This document shows, one piece after another, positions 10,146 through 18,001 of a stretch of 64,000 bases of DNA (within the stretch, counting starts at the first letter, position 1; every line of letters begins with the position of its first letter). The notes beneath the pieces were generated by a model. It worked only from the letters and a program-made list of their open reading frames with translations, did no database searches and was not told the origin of the DNA. The position numbers were made by a program, and so were the translations under genes. The stretch spans positions 37,542 through 101,541 of the forward strand of contig NZ_BCQR01000011.1 of the NCBI RefSeq assembly GCF_001552175.1. The letters are read 5' to 3'. This DNA is from Actinomadura kijaniata NBRC 14229 (GTDB taxonomy: Bacteria > Actinomycetota > Actinomycetes > Streptosporangiales > Streptosporangiaceae).

Positions 10146-11141
10146 TCAGTGCGTGTGTCCGTCGTCCCCGTGTCCGCCGTCTCCGGCGGGCGGCGGGGTC
10201 GCGGCCGTTCCCGCCCGCGCGGTGAACTCGGCGGTGCGGACCTTGCCCTCATGCTGGAAGTCCAGGTAGAGGCGGTATGTTCCGGTGCTCGGGACCTCGG
10301 CGTAGAACGTGATGTCCGGCCCCGGCCTGGTCCTGCCGTCGCCCGGTTCCCCGTCCGGGTGGACGTGGAGGTAGGCCAGGTCGCCGCTGCGCAGCGCGAC
10401 CAGGTGGCCGTACGCCTCAAGGTACGGCTCCAGGTCGGTGACGGGCCGGCCGTCCTTGCGCACCGACAGGGTCAGTTTGCTGCTGCGCCCGGGGACGAGG
10501 TCGCCGTTCAAAGTGACCTCGTAGCCGTCGACGCGGGCGGTGCGCCCGGGTTCGGGCAGCGGCTTGGGCTTCTGCCCGCCGGGCGCGACGACGTCGGTTC
10601 CCAGCGTGAGCTGCCGCTTGGCGCCCTGCGGCTTGACGTCGGTGAAGAAGCGGTAGGTCCCGGCGTCGGGCAGGGTCAGCGGGATCGACCAGACCCCACC
10701 CCCGGCCTGCCCTTCGAGCAGGGTCGGGTGCAGGTGCTGGAACCCCGACAGGTCCCGCCGCGCGACGATCAGGTGCAGCTTCTTGCCGTGCAGGGTCTCG
10801 TAGGCGGTGACGGGCTTGCCGTCCGGGCCGTTCACCGTGAACCGGAAGTCGGTCCGCTCGCCCGGCTCGACCGTCGTGGCGGCCGGGACGAGCGTGTAGC
10901 CGTCCTCGGACACCTGGAGCCCGCCCGGGACGGGGGAGGACGCCGGTGCGTTCCCGCCGCCGTGGCCGTCACCGTGGCCGCCGCTCTGCGTTCCGTTCCG
11001 GGTGCCGCCCGCCTGGTGGCCGTGTCCGCCGGTCTCGGCGGTCGCGCCGACGGGGCCGGTGATCTGCCCGACCCCGACGGCGCCTCCGAAGACGGCGGCC
11101 AGGCCCAGGGCGAACGCCCCCAGCTTGGTCGCGACGTTCAT
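10146..11141 (-). CDS. Exported His-rich copper-island protein, paralogue of the protein at 5971
   Basis: 331 residues. The N-terminus ATKLGAFALGLAAVFGGAVGVGQ is a signal peptide or anchor (about 4-28), followed by a Gly/His-rich linker (GGHGDGHGGG) and two beta domains (about 70-310). The conserved blocks KKLHLIVARRDLSGFQHLHP and AYGHLVALRSGDLAYLHVHP are nearly the same as in the 5971 protein and the C-terminus is again His-rich (GGHGDDGHTH). It lies between copZ and copA with only 1 bp to copZ, so the three are co-transcribed. Likely an extracytoplasmic copper-binding factor that receives or buffers copper exported by CopA; this is inference. Confidence 0.88.
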   Translation of the reverse strand: MNVATKLGAFALGLAAVFGGAVGVGQITGPVGATAETGGHGHQAGGTRNGTQSGGHGDGHGGGNAPASSPVPGGLQVSEDGYTLVPAATTVEPGERTDFRFTVNGPDGKPVTAYETLHGKKLHLIVARRDLSGFQHLHPTLLEGQAGGGVWSIPLTLPDAGTYRFFTDVKPQGAKRQLTLGTDVVAPGGQKPKPLPEPGRTARVDGYEVTLNGDLVPGRSSKLTLSVRKDGRPVTDLEPYLEAYGHLVALRSGDLAYLHVHPDGEPGDGRTRPGPDITFYAEVPSTGTYRLYLDFQHEGKVRTAEFTARAGTAATPPPAGDGGHGDDGHTH

Positions 11142-11142
11142 G

Positions 11143-11352
11143 TCACACCTTCACCTCGTAGCCGGCCTCCTCGACGGCGTCCCGCACCCGGGCGTCGTCG
11201 AGCGGGCCGTCGCTGGTCACGGTCACCCTGCCGGTCGCCAGGTCCACGTCCACGGCGGTCACCCCGGCGATCTGGCCGACCTCCTGCTTGACGGAGCCGA
11301 CGCAGTGGCCGCAGGTCATCCCGGCGACGGTGTAGGTGGTGTCAACGCTCAT
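11143..11352 (-). CDS. copZ: CopZ-type copper chaperone (heavy-metal-associated domain)
   Basis: 69 residues, one ferredoxin-like HMA domain: VAGMTCGHCVGSVKQEVGQIAGV provides the Cu(I)-binding MxCxxC at the N-terminus, and DAVEEAGYEVKV ends the fold. It delivers Cu(I) to CopA or to the CsoR sensor. The ATG at 11352 is preferred over an upstream TTG because GGGAGG lies 6-7 nt before it. It is first in the copZ - His-rich protein - copA operon, and the stop is 1 bp from the next start. Confidence 0.95.
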   Translation of the reverse strand: MSVDTTYTVAGMTCGHCVGSVKQEVGQIAGVTAVDVDLATGRVTVTSDGPLDDARVRDAVEEAGYEVKV

Positions 11353-11370
11353 CCCGAACCTCCCTCTCAA

Positions 11371-11441
11371 GTACCCCTAGGGGGTATCCCATAGCCTCGA
11401 TAGTACTCATCGGAGCCGGGATTGCAACCCCTAGGGGGTAT
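11371..11441. promoter_or_regulatory. Two CsoR-type boxes upstream of copZ
   Basis: Site 1 is TACCCCTAGGGGGTA at 11372-11386, site 2 ACCCCTAGGGGGTA at 11427-11440; both contain the self-complementary CCCCTAGGGG (11374-11383 and 11428-11437), 54 bp apart. Their architecture matches the perfect box at 6816-6834. Site 1 is 19 bp from the copZ ATG and overlaps the expected start-site region; site 2 lies near the -35 or upstream. Confidence 0.82.
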
Positions 11442-11838
11442 GGGTTCCCCGTGACCTGGGACACATCGGATGCGTGGACGCCCCATGGGCGCCGCGCGGG
11501 CCTCTCCCGGCCCCGGGCCCCCGGGGCCGCCCGTTCCCCGCTCGCGGCGAGTGACCGGAAACGCCGTCTAGCGGGGACGGCCGTGGATGGGAGGACTTTG
11601 GGCGCCTTGTTACACGGAAGTTATCCACAGGATGTGTGGAGCCGGAGTCGGTAATCCCTAGGGTTTTTGTCCACTGGTGACCGGATGGCCAGGGTGAATG
11701 TCGCGAAGTTCCCGAGGGTCGCGAAGTTGTCCACAGGGCTGTCCACAGCTTTCCACAAGCCTGTGGGTTTCTTCGTCGCGAAGCCTTGACGGAAGATCGA
11801 CTCGATCGATGGTCTCGCACGTCCCCGGGCAAGGGAAC
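11442..11838. other. Gene-free stretch containing a cluster of DnaA-box-like sequences
   Basis: No convincing coding sequence. It holds TTATCCACA at 11621-11629 (perfect E. coli consensus), TTGTCCACT at 11667-11675, TTGTCCACA at 11727-11735 (perfect high-GC actinobacterial consensus), CTGTCCACA at 11739-11747 and the weaker CTTTCCACA at 11749-11757, all in the same orientation. TCGCGAAG occurs three times (11701, 11719, 11776). No dnaA, dnaN or other origin gene is nearby, so this is not a standard oriC; a DnaA-titrating cluster is more plausible. Confidence 0.6.
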
Positions 11839-11867
11839 GGCCCCGGCCGGGCGGCCGGGGCCTTTTT
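11839..11867 (+). terminator. Hairpin followed by T-tract
   Basis: GGCCCCGGCC (11839-11848) pairs with 11853-11862 and is followed by TTTTT on the + strand, the most canonical intrinsic terminator in the window. No rightward gene precedes it within 400 bp, which suggests an unannotated rightward transcript across the DnaA-box region; it may also act on the leftward gene that stops at 11953. Confidence 0.7.
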
Positions 11868-11952
11868 CCCGCGGTCGAGCCGGAACGGGGAGGTCTCGCC
11901 CGCGTCGGCGGACCTGTGGAGCCGGGGACGGTGGACCGGTCGGAACGCGGGC

Positions 11953-12411
11953 TCAGCGGACCTTGGGGACGTCGCCGAACAGCGGACCCACGCTGCTCCA
12001 ACGGTGCAACTCGCAGCCGTCGGTGCGGGTGAACTTGGCGTCGACCGGCCTGCCCTGCCAGGTGCCCCTGACCACGGCGACCTCGGGGCCGCCATAGATC
12101 TTCGTGCAGATCCGGTCCTTGGGCGGGGGCGCGAAGGGGTCCTTGGCCTTGGCGAGCGCCGCGCACGCCTCCTTGGCCTTCGGATGGTCGCCGCCCGGCG
12201 GATCGCAGGTCAGCTTCCAGGTCTTCGCGGGCGCCTCGGGCGACGCCTTGACCTCGACGGTGAGGGAGTCCCCCGCCGGTGGCGTGGGGACGACCGAGGT
12301 GGCGGGGGGCTTGTCAGCGGGTCGGTTCGTGGCCTGCTGGGAGCCGCATCCCGCCAGTGGCAGGATCATGGCCAGACTGGACGTGGCGAAAAGGAGCGTC
12401 CGATACCGCAT
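11953..12411 (-). CDS. Subtilisin-inhibitor-like (SSI) domain lipoprotein
   Basis: 152 residues. The N-terminus ends in a lipobox (LPLAGC, Cys about 22), then a Pro/Thr linker, then an SSI-like domain: LTCDPPGGDHPKAKEAC, ICTKIYGGPEVAVVRGTW and the late FTRTDGCELHRW are the recognisable blocks, with four Cys placed as in the two disulfides of the family. SSI proteins inhibit secreted subtilisin-like or trypsin-like proteases; a membrane-anchored version may protect the cell surface. It is divergent from the rhodanese gene with 46 bp between starts, so the promoters overlap. Confidence 0.87.
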   Translation of the reverse strand: MRYRTLLFATSSLAMILPLAGCGSQQATNRPADKPPATSVVPTPPAGDSLTVEVKASPEAPAKTWKLTCDPPGGDHPKAKEACAALAKAKDPFAPPPKDRICTKIYGGPEVAVVRGTWQGRPVDAKFTRTDGCELHRWSSVGPLFGDVPKVR

Positions 12412-12457
12412 GCGGAATTCGACGCAGGGGCGCTCCACACGGTTCCATGGAGGTGTG

Positions 12458-12799
12458 ATGTTTTTCGGGGACGACGTACCGGCGGTGGACGCGGCCGAGG
12501 TTCCGCAGGACGCGTACCTGCTGGACGTCCGCGAGGAGTACGAGTGGGAGGCGGGCCATGCGCCCGAGGCCGTGCACATCCCCATGGGGGAGCTGAGCGA
12601 CCGCGCCGCCGAGATCCCGCGCGACCGCGAGATCTTCGTGATCTGCCGGTCCGGGATGCGGTCGGCGCAGGTCACGGTCGCGCTCAACCAGGCGGGCTGG
12701 GTCGCCCGGAACGTGGACGGCGGCATGAAGCGCTGGGCCGAGAACGGCCGCCCCATGGAGGCGGGCCCCACCCAGGACGGCCCACCGCACGTCGCCTGA
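12458..12799 (+). CDS. Rhodanese-like domain protein
   Basis: 113 residues, a single rhodanese domain. LLDVREEYEWEAGHAPEAVHIP is the N-terminal signature and the active-site loop is VICRSGMRSAQ with the catalytic Cys; NVDGGMKRWAENGRP closes the fold. The protein could act as a thiosulfate/polysulfide sulfurtransferase. No signal peptide, so cytoplasmic. GGAGG lies about 5 nt before the ATG at 12458. The stop codon is embedded in a hairpin shared with the convergent gene. Confidence 0.92.
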   Translation: MFFGDDVPAVDAAEVPQDAYLLDVREEYEWEAGHAPEAVHIPMGELSDRAAEIPRDREIFVICRSGMRSAQVTVALNQAGWVARNVDGGMKRWAENGRPMEAGPTQDGPPHVA

Positions 12800-12824
12800 C
12801 CGGCGGGCCCGACCGGCCGGTCAG
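12796..12824. terminator. Short hairpin overlapping both convergent stop codons
   Basis: CTGACCGG (12796-12803) pairs with CCGGTCAG (12817-12824). The stem arms contain the TGA of the rhodanese gene and the stop of the convergent lipoprotein gene, a very compact convergent terminator. Confidence 0.6.
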
Positions 12825-13213
12825 CAGCCGGGGCCGAGGCAGTTCCCCTTCAGGACCTGCCTTCCCCCGACCGTGACCGTGAAGTCCCCGCGCACGAAGT
12901 CGGCCCGGTCGTCCGGGGAGATCGAGTCGATCCGGCCGCTGAGCGCCACGGCCTGCCCGTCGTTCGTGCGGCCCGTGCAGGCCACCGGACCGGAGCTCTG
13001 CCCCTGCGCGGGCGGGGTCGCCGTGCAGTCGAGGTCCCCGGCCAGCGGCACCCCGACCCCCGCCAGCGCGGCCTTGGCGGCGATCTCGGTGGCCGCCTCG
13101 CGCTGCCCCTGCTGGTACCCCTTGCGGAACTCCGACCGCACGTCGCCGTCGCCGCAGCCGGTGAGCAGCAGCGCCCCCGCGCCCACCGTCAAGATCAGTG
13201 CTCGTGCCCTCAT
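12821..13213 (-). CDS. Small lipoprotein, function unknown
   Basis: 130 residues. RARALILTVGAGALLLTGCGDGD gives a clear lipobox (LLTGC). A short helix rich in Gln/Glu (FRKGYQQGQREAATEIAAKAAL) precedes a Cys-containing beta-like domain (DLDCTATPPAQGQ, PVACTGRTNDGQAVALSGRI, FTVTVGGRQVLKGNCLGPGC) that recalls small DUF4333-type lipoprotein domains, but I cannot assign it firmly. The start at 13213 is chosen by the signal peptide. It is divergent from the riboswitch-controlled transporter. Confidence 0.75.
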   Translation of the reverse strand: MRARALILTVGAGALLLTGCGDGDVRSEFRKGYQQGQREAATEIAAKAALAGVGVPLAGDLDCTATPPAQGQSSGPVACTGRTNDGQAVALSGRIDSISPDDRADFVRGDFTVTVGGRQVLKGNCLGPGC

Positions 13214-13288
13214 TTCCGGAGCATAGGCGGGTTCACCAGGGGTATCGGGTGGCCTGGCGGTGAGGGTACGATTTCCGACCGACCGAAA

Positions 13289-13380
13289 CAACGCGGGAGC
13301 TCGGGTCAGCCGGGCTGAGAGGGTGACCGGAGGCGTCACCGACCGCCTGAACCTGTCCGGGTAATGCCGGCGTAGGGAGT
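13289..13380 (+). promoter_or_regulatory. TPP riboswitch (THI element)
   Basis: The conserved cores are GGGCTGAGAGGGTGA (13312-13326) and CGCCTGAACCTGTCCGGGTAAT (13344-13365), followed by GCCGGCGTAGGGAG to 13379, the standard order of a thiamin pyrophosphate riboswitch. The 3' AGGGAG segment is also the ribosome binding site of the GTG start at 13389, so ligand binding would hide it and block translation. This marks the downstream transporter as a thiamin-pathway gene. Confidence 0.95.
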
Positions 13381-13388
13381 GTGACCCC

Positions 13389-14726
13389 GTGACGTCCGCC
13401 GTCGAAGAACGCCCTCAGCCCGCCGAGGCCCCCCTCACCCTCGACGAACCCGCGCCCAGGGTGCTCGGGTTCTGGGACCAGGGGGCGTTCTGGGCCAACC
13501 TCGGGGTGAGCCTGTTCGCCTTCTCCGGGGCGTACACGCTGCTCGCCCCGGACGAGAACGGCCGGCCGACGATGTCGATCGTCGCCGGGATCGTCGCGAT
13601 GATCGTCGGAACGGCCGTCGGCGGGCTCATGCTCGGCCTGGCCGCCGCGCCCGGCGCGATCACCGGCAAGCCCGCGATGGTGCTGCTGCGCGGGCTGTTC
13701 GGCGCGCGGCTGTCCTACGTCCCGACCGTGCTCAACATCGCCCAGCTCATCGGCTGGGGGACGTTCGAGCTGATCGTCATCGCCGACGCGGCGCGGGCCC
13801 TGTACGACGGGCTGCCCCGCGAGGTGTACGTGATCGTGGCCGGGGTGCTCACCACCGCGCTGACGATCTGGCCGCTGGGGTCGGTGCGGCTGCTGCGGCG
13901 GTACGTCACCGCCGCCGTGCTCGTCGCGCTGGTCTACTTCTACGTGCAGCTGCTCCGGGAGCCGCTGCCCGACCTGACGCGAGGCTCGTGGGGCGGGTTC
14001 TGGATCGGCGCGGACGCGGCGCTGGCCGTCTCGATCTCGTGGGTGCCGGTCGCGGCCGACTACACGCGGCACGCGCGCAGCGCCCGGGGCGCGTTCGGCG
14101 CGGCGGCGATCGGCTACTCCGTCACGCAGATCTTCGCCTACATCCTGGGGCTGCTGGCGCTGGCGCTGGTCGCGGGCGACTCGGGCAAGGTGTTCGACCC
14201 GTTCCTGCACGTGGCGCTGGGCGTGGTGTTCTTCGCGGTCTTCGTGCTGCGGGAGGCCGACCAGTCGTTCGCCAACGTCTACTCCACCGCCGTCTCCATC
14301 CAGAACCTCGTGCCCAAGGCCGACCGGCGGGTGCTGACCGTCACCCTCGGCGTGCTGATCACCGGGCTGGCGCTGCTGCTGGACATCGGCGACTACGCCA
14401 GTTTCCTGTCACTGATCGGTTCGGTGTTCGTTCCCATGCTGGGAGTGCTGGCCGCCGACTTCTTCCTCGGCGGCGGTCGGCGCGGCTGGAACACCGACCG
14501 CGACGCGCCGTCCCGCTGGAGCATGATCGTCGCCTGGCTGGCCGGGTTCGTCACCTACCAGATGATCTACCCCGGCGCGGTGGGCTGGTGGGCCGCGTTC
14601 TGGAAGGACCTCCAGGGCGCGGTCGGGTTCACCCCGCAGTCGTGGATGAGCGCGTCGCTGCTGTCGTTCCTGGTGGCCGGGCTCGCGGCGCTGCTGGCCG
14701 GCCGGCTGGCGCGCCGGTCGTCCTGA
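13389..14726 (+). CDS. cytX: NCS1-family transporter, probable hydroxymethylpyrimidine importer (CytX-type)
   Basis: 445 residues with about 12 transmembrane segments. The N-terminal region FWDQGAFWANLGVSLFAFSGAYTL and the VPVAADYTR segment are typical of the cytosine/purine/thiamin-pyrimidine NCS1 permeases. The TPP riboswitch directly upstream indicates that the substrate is a thiamin precursor, most likely HMP, the compound TenA (gene at 209) releases. Start GTG at 13389, 9 nt after the riboswitch-embedded AGGGAG. It stands alone, with 115 bp to the next rightward gene. Confidence 0.9.
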   Translation: MTSAVEERPQPAEAPLTLDEPAPRVLGFWDQGAFWANLGVSLFAFSGAYTLLAPDENGRPTMSIVAGIVAMIVGTAVGGLMLGLAAAPGAITGKPAMVLLRGLFGARLSYVPTVLNIAQLIGWGTFELIVIADAARALYDGLPREVYVIVAGVLTTALTIWPLGSVRLLRRYVTAAVLVALVYFYVQLLREPLPDLTRGSWGGFWIGADAALAVSISWVPVAADYTRHARSARGAFGAAAIGYSVTQIFAYILGLLALALVAGDSGKVFDPFLHVALGVVFFAVFVLREADQSFANVYSTAVSIQNLVPKADRRVLTVTLGVLITGLALLLDIGDYASFLSLIGSVFVPMLGVLAADFFLGGGRRGWNTDRDAPSRWSMIVAWLAGFVTYQMIYPGAVGWWAAFWKDLQGAVGFTPQSWMSASLLSFLVAGLAALLAGRLARRSS

Positions 14727-14841
14727 CCGGGCCCGGCGGCGGCCGTCACCCGTGACGTGGCGTTCCTCCGGAGGTGACCGGAAGGTCGCAAGAACCTTTC
14801 GGTGGCCGTTGCCCGGCGCCGCCCCACCATCCGGTGGCACG

Positions 14842-16875
14842 ATGGCAGTCGTGCACGACCTCGCCCACGACTCGATCGCCCGCGCCGTCCTCGACAGCGC
14901 GGCCGACGCGATCGTGGCCGTCGACAACCGCTACCGCGTCACGGTGTGGAACCCGGCGGCCGAGCGGATGTTCGGCTGGACCGCCGGGGAGATGCTGGGC
15001 CGCGTCCCGCCGATCGTCCCCGACGAGCTGAAGGCCGAGCACAACGCCGTGCAGGAACGCCTGCTCACGCGGGGCGACGGCGGAGGCCAGATCTCCATCG
15101 CCACCCGCCGGTTCCACCGCGACGGGCGGCTGATCGACGTGCGGATCGACACCAGCCTGCTGCGGGACGCCACCGGCGAGCAGCTCGGCTGGGTCGGGGT
15201 GTACCACCCGGTCGAGGAGGACGAGGTCGCCGCGCACCACATGGCCGAGCGCGCCCGCCTGGTCCGCCGCCTCAACCACGTCGTCGCCGACCTCGGCACC
15301 GAACTGGACCTGGCCGAGGTGCTGGACCGCATCACCACCGCGCTGATCGAGCTGACCGGCGCGGACGCGGGCGGGTTCGTGCGGATCGAGGACGGCCGGC
15401 GGCTGCGGCTGGTCAGCATGCACGGCCTGCCCGCCCACCTGCGCGGCAGCACCGCCGACCTGCGCGACAGCCTGGTCGGGGAGCTGCTGCGCTCGGGCCG
15501 CAGCGTCAAGCTGGCCAGCGGCGAGCAGCGGCTCGGCGACCTGATCTGGTCGGAGCTGCCGGGGCTGCACACCATCGCGCTGAGCCTGAGCTACGTGCAG
15601 AACGAGCCCTACGGCGCCCTGTACGCCCTGTTCTGCGGCCGCAAGGTCGGCCACACCGAGCTGGAGCTGCTGGAACTGCTCGCCGGGCACGCCGGGGTCG
15701 CGGTCGGCAACGCCGTCGCCTACGCCGAGGTCGTCCGGCAGCGCGCCCACGAACGCGCCGTCATCGACGCCTCCGCCGACGGCATCGCGGTGCTCGGCCC
15801 CGACGGGACCGTCCGCCAGTGGAACCCCGCCGCGCACACCCTCACCGGGATCCCGCCGGCGGAGGCGATCGGGCGCGAGCCGCCGTTCCCGACCCCCGAG
15901 CCGGGCCGGGAGTCGACGTTCCCGCTGCCGTCCGGCCGCTGGCTGAACGTGCTGACCGCCGAGATCCCCGAGACCGGCGAGCTGGTGGTCGACTTCCGCG
16001 ACGTGTCGGAGGCCAAGGCCCTGGAGGAGGCCAAGGACCTGTTCCTGGCCACCACCAGCCACGAGCTGCGCACCCCGATCACGGTCGTGCAGGGGTTCGC
16101 CGCCACCCTGGTCAACCGCTGGGACGAGCTCGCCGACGACGCGCGCCGCTCCGCCGTCGCCACCATCGCCGAACGCGCCCGCTCCCTGGGCCGCCTGGTC
16201 GAGCACCTGCTGCTGGGGTCGCGGGCCGGCGCCGACGAGCTGCCGGTGACGATCGAGGCGTTCGATCTGGCGCGGGTGCTGGCGGGCGTCGTGGCGGGCT
16301 TCGAGTCGCTGTCGCCGCTGCACCGCGTCGAGCTGGACGTCGCGCCGGACCTGCCGGAGGCGCGCGGCGACGCGATGGCCACCGACATCGTGCTGGGGCA
16401 GCTGCTGGAGAACGCCTTCAAGTACTCCCCGGACGGCGGGACGGTCCGGGTGCGGGCCTGGGCGGAGGGCGACGACCTGCTCGTCACCGTCGAGGACGAG
16501 GGGATCGGGATCGCGCCCGGCGACCATGAACGGATCTTCGAGCGGTTCGTGCAGGGCGAGGCCGGGGACCGGCGGCGGTTCGGCGGCATCGGCCTCGGCC
16601 TGTACATCGTCCGGCGGCTCACCGAGGCGCAGGGCGGGACGATCTCCGCGCATCCGGCCGCGCGCCGGTCGGCGCCGCAGGCCCCCCGGCCGGTCCCCGG
16701 TGAGCGGCCGCAGGCCCCGGCCATGGGCGGGCGGCCGTACTCGGGCGTTCCGGAGCACCAGCGGATCGGCGCCGGACCGCTCGGCTGGCGACCGCCCGGC
16801 GACGCCGCCGAAAGCCCGGAGCCGGGACCGGGCACCTGCATGCGCCTGGTGCTGAGGCGCGCCGACTCAACATGA
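14842..16875 (+). CDS. PAS-GAF-PAS sensor histidine kinase
   Basis: 677 residues, soluble. First PAS about 12-125 (ADAIVAVDNRYRVTVWNPAAERMFGWT), GAF about 155-295, second PAS about 303-392 (ADGIAVLGPDGTVRQWNPAAHTLTG), HisKA with TTSHELRTPI (His407), then HATPase with ENAFKYSPDGG, VEDEGIGIAPGD and GIGLGLYIV. The last 70 residues are a Pro/Arg-rich disordered tail. It should autophosphorylate His407, but no response regulator lies beside it (orphan). Start ATG 14842; a GTG nine bases on is equally plausible. Confidence 0.92.
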   Translation: MAVVHDLAHDSIARAVLDSAADAIVAVDNRYRVTVWNPAAERMFGWTAGEMLGRVPPIVPDELKAEHNAVQERLLTRGDGGGQISIATRRFHRDGRLIDVRIDTSLLRDATGEQLGWVGVYHPVEEDEVAAHHMAERARLVRRLNHVVADLGTELDLAEVLDRITTALIELTGADAGGFVRIEDGRRLRLVSMHGLPAHLRGSTADLRDSLVGELLRSGRSVKLASGEQRLGDLIWSELPGLHTIALSLSYVQNEPYGALYALFCGRKVGHTELELLELLAGHAGVAVGNAVAYAEVVRQRAHERAVIDASADGIAVLGPDGTVRQWNPAAHTLTGIPPAEAIGREPPFPTPEPGRESTFPLPSGRWLNVLTAEIPETGELVVDFRDVSEAKALEEAKDLFLATTSHELRTPITVVQGFAATLVNRWDELADDARRSAVATIAERARSLGRLVEHLLLGSRAGADELPVTIEAFDLARVLAGVVAGFESLSPLHRVELDVAPDLPEARGDAMATDIVLGQLLENAFKYSPDGGTVRVRAWAEGDDLLVTVEDEGIGIAPGDHERIFERFVQGEAGDRRRFGGIGLGLYIVRRLTEAQGGTISAHPAARRSAPQAPRPVPGERPQAPAMGGRPYSGVPEHQRIGAGPLGWRPPGDAAESPEPGPGTCMRLVLRRADST

Positions 16876-17314
16876 CCCGGTTTTGACCTGCGGCGTTCCG
16901 GGGTTTGGGGCGGTGCCATAAGGCGGCGGCCGGATCGGGCGGCCGGATGCGGTCACCGGAACCGGCCCCTCGCCGTGATCATGCGGGAAGACCACTCGTG
17001 TCTCCGTGGAAAAGAGTGGTGTCCCGAGGGTGTGACGGACGAAACGTGCGCGTGAGGAGTAATCAGTCCGTGGCTGGATAGATCCTTTGTTGACTTTCGT
17101 TCGTGAGGGGGTCCCGGCCTGGCGCCGTGCGGGGGGTGATCGCCGTGACGGGAGAGGTGGTCGCACGGTGGGCGACAGAGCGGTCGCGTCGAGGGGCCGG
17201 TGGCGTGGACGTGCCGTCCGGTTTCAGTCCAAGTCGTACTGGGCATTTCGGTCTTACCGGAATACGGGCGGCGGGGTGCATCCGGGAAGACGGATCCAGC
17301 GGATCCACGGGGAG
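16876..17314. other. Intergenic stretch without a convincing gene
   Basis: About 440 bp. ACCACTC (16991-16997) can pair with GAGTGGT (17014-17020). GC is lower than in the flanking genes and no reading frame shows the local codon bias on either strand. It presumably carries the promoter and leader of the ATP-binding protein gene. Confidence 0.5.
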
Positions 17315-17875
17315 GTGAGGGCGTCGAGCGTCGTACTGCTGCCACACGCGCCGACCAGTGTCGCGGCCGCTCGGCGGCGCCTCGGTTCGGAACTGGCGGC
17401 CGTGGGCGTGAGCGAGTCGGTCGTCGACGACGTCAACGTCATCGTCAGCGAGCTGCTCAGCAACGCCCTGCGGCACGCGCGCCCGCTGCCCGGGGGGCAG
17501 GTCCGGCTCGCCTGGAGCCGCCAGGGGGACGAACTGGAGCTCTCCGTCAGCGACGGCGGCGCGACCACCCAGCCGCGCCGGGGCCCGGGAACGCTGTCCT
17601 CCCTCGGGGGACGCGGTCTCGGCATCGTCGAGGCGCTGTCGGAGAACTGGGGGGTCCGGCACGAGGAGGGCGGCGTCACCACCGTCTGGGCCGTGCTGCG
17701 CGCGCCGCGGACCGTCCGGACGGGGGCGGGCCGCAACGGGGCCGTGCCCGCGGGCTCGGTCCACGCCGCGATCCCCGGTCTCGTGGAGCTTCCGGAGGAG
17801 GCGGGCCACCCCGACGAGGATCTGCGCCACGGTCCCCGGCATGGGATACCGCAAACTCGGGCATACCCCGGCTAG
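17315..17875 (+). CDS. RsbW-like ATP-binding regulatory protein (anti-sigma kinase fold)
   Basis: 186 residues. It carries the GHKL/HATPase_c fold of RsbW/SpoIIAB-like serine kinases: SVAAARRRLGSELAAVGV, then the N-box VNVIVSELLSNALRHARP (about 50-67) and the G-box GGRGLGIVEALSENWGV (about 107-123). These proteins phosphorylate anti-sigma antagonists such as the STAS protein encoded at 36315. The start is uncertain: the GTG at 17315 abuts its own GGGGAG, and an alternative GTG at 17276 adds 13 residues. The C-terminal 55 residues are unconserved. Confidence 0.82.
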   Translation: MRASSVVLLPHAPTSVAAARRRLGSELAAVGVSESVVDDVNVIVSELLSNALRHARPLPGGQVRLAWSRQGDELELSVSDGGATTQPRRGPGTLSSLGGRGLGIVEALSENWGVRHEEGGVTTVWAVLRAPRTVRTGAGRNGAVPAGSVHAAIPGLVELPEEAGHPDEDLRHGPRHGIPQTRAYPG

Positions 17876-17960
17876 CGGACCATGCCCGCACCTTGTATGG
17901 TCCTCTTCAAGCTCGGGCGCTGTCGTGCCCCCGTCGACACCGCCCGAGCCATCCAACGTC

Positions 17961-17996
17961 CGTGACCCCGGAGGCCGCCCGGCCCCCGGGGTCACG
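17961..17996. terminator. Bidirectional hairpin between the ATPase gene and arcA
   Basis: CGTGACCCCGG (17961-17971) pairs perfectly with 17986-17996, with a smaller GGCC/GGCC pairing inside the loop. It ends 5 bp from the arcA stop codon, so it serves the leftward gene and perhaps also the rightward one. Confidence 0.82.
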
Positions 17997-18001
17997 TCGT
18001 T

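Noticed and set aside
11442..11838. Possible oriC
   Set aside because: DnaA-box-like sites are present but too few, all in one orientation, and no dnaA, dnaN, gyrB, parA or rpmH gene lies nearby.
16867..17318. Small reading frames in the 16.9-17.3 kb gap
   Set aside because: No codon bias, no ribosome binding site and no recognisable family on either strand.
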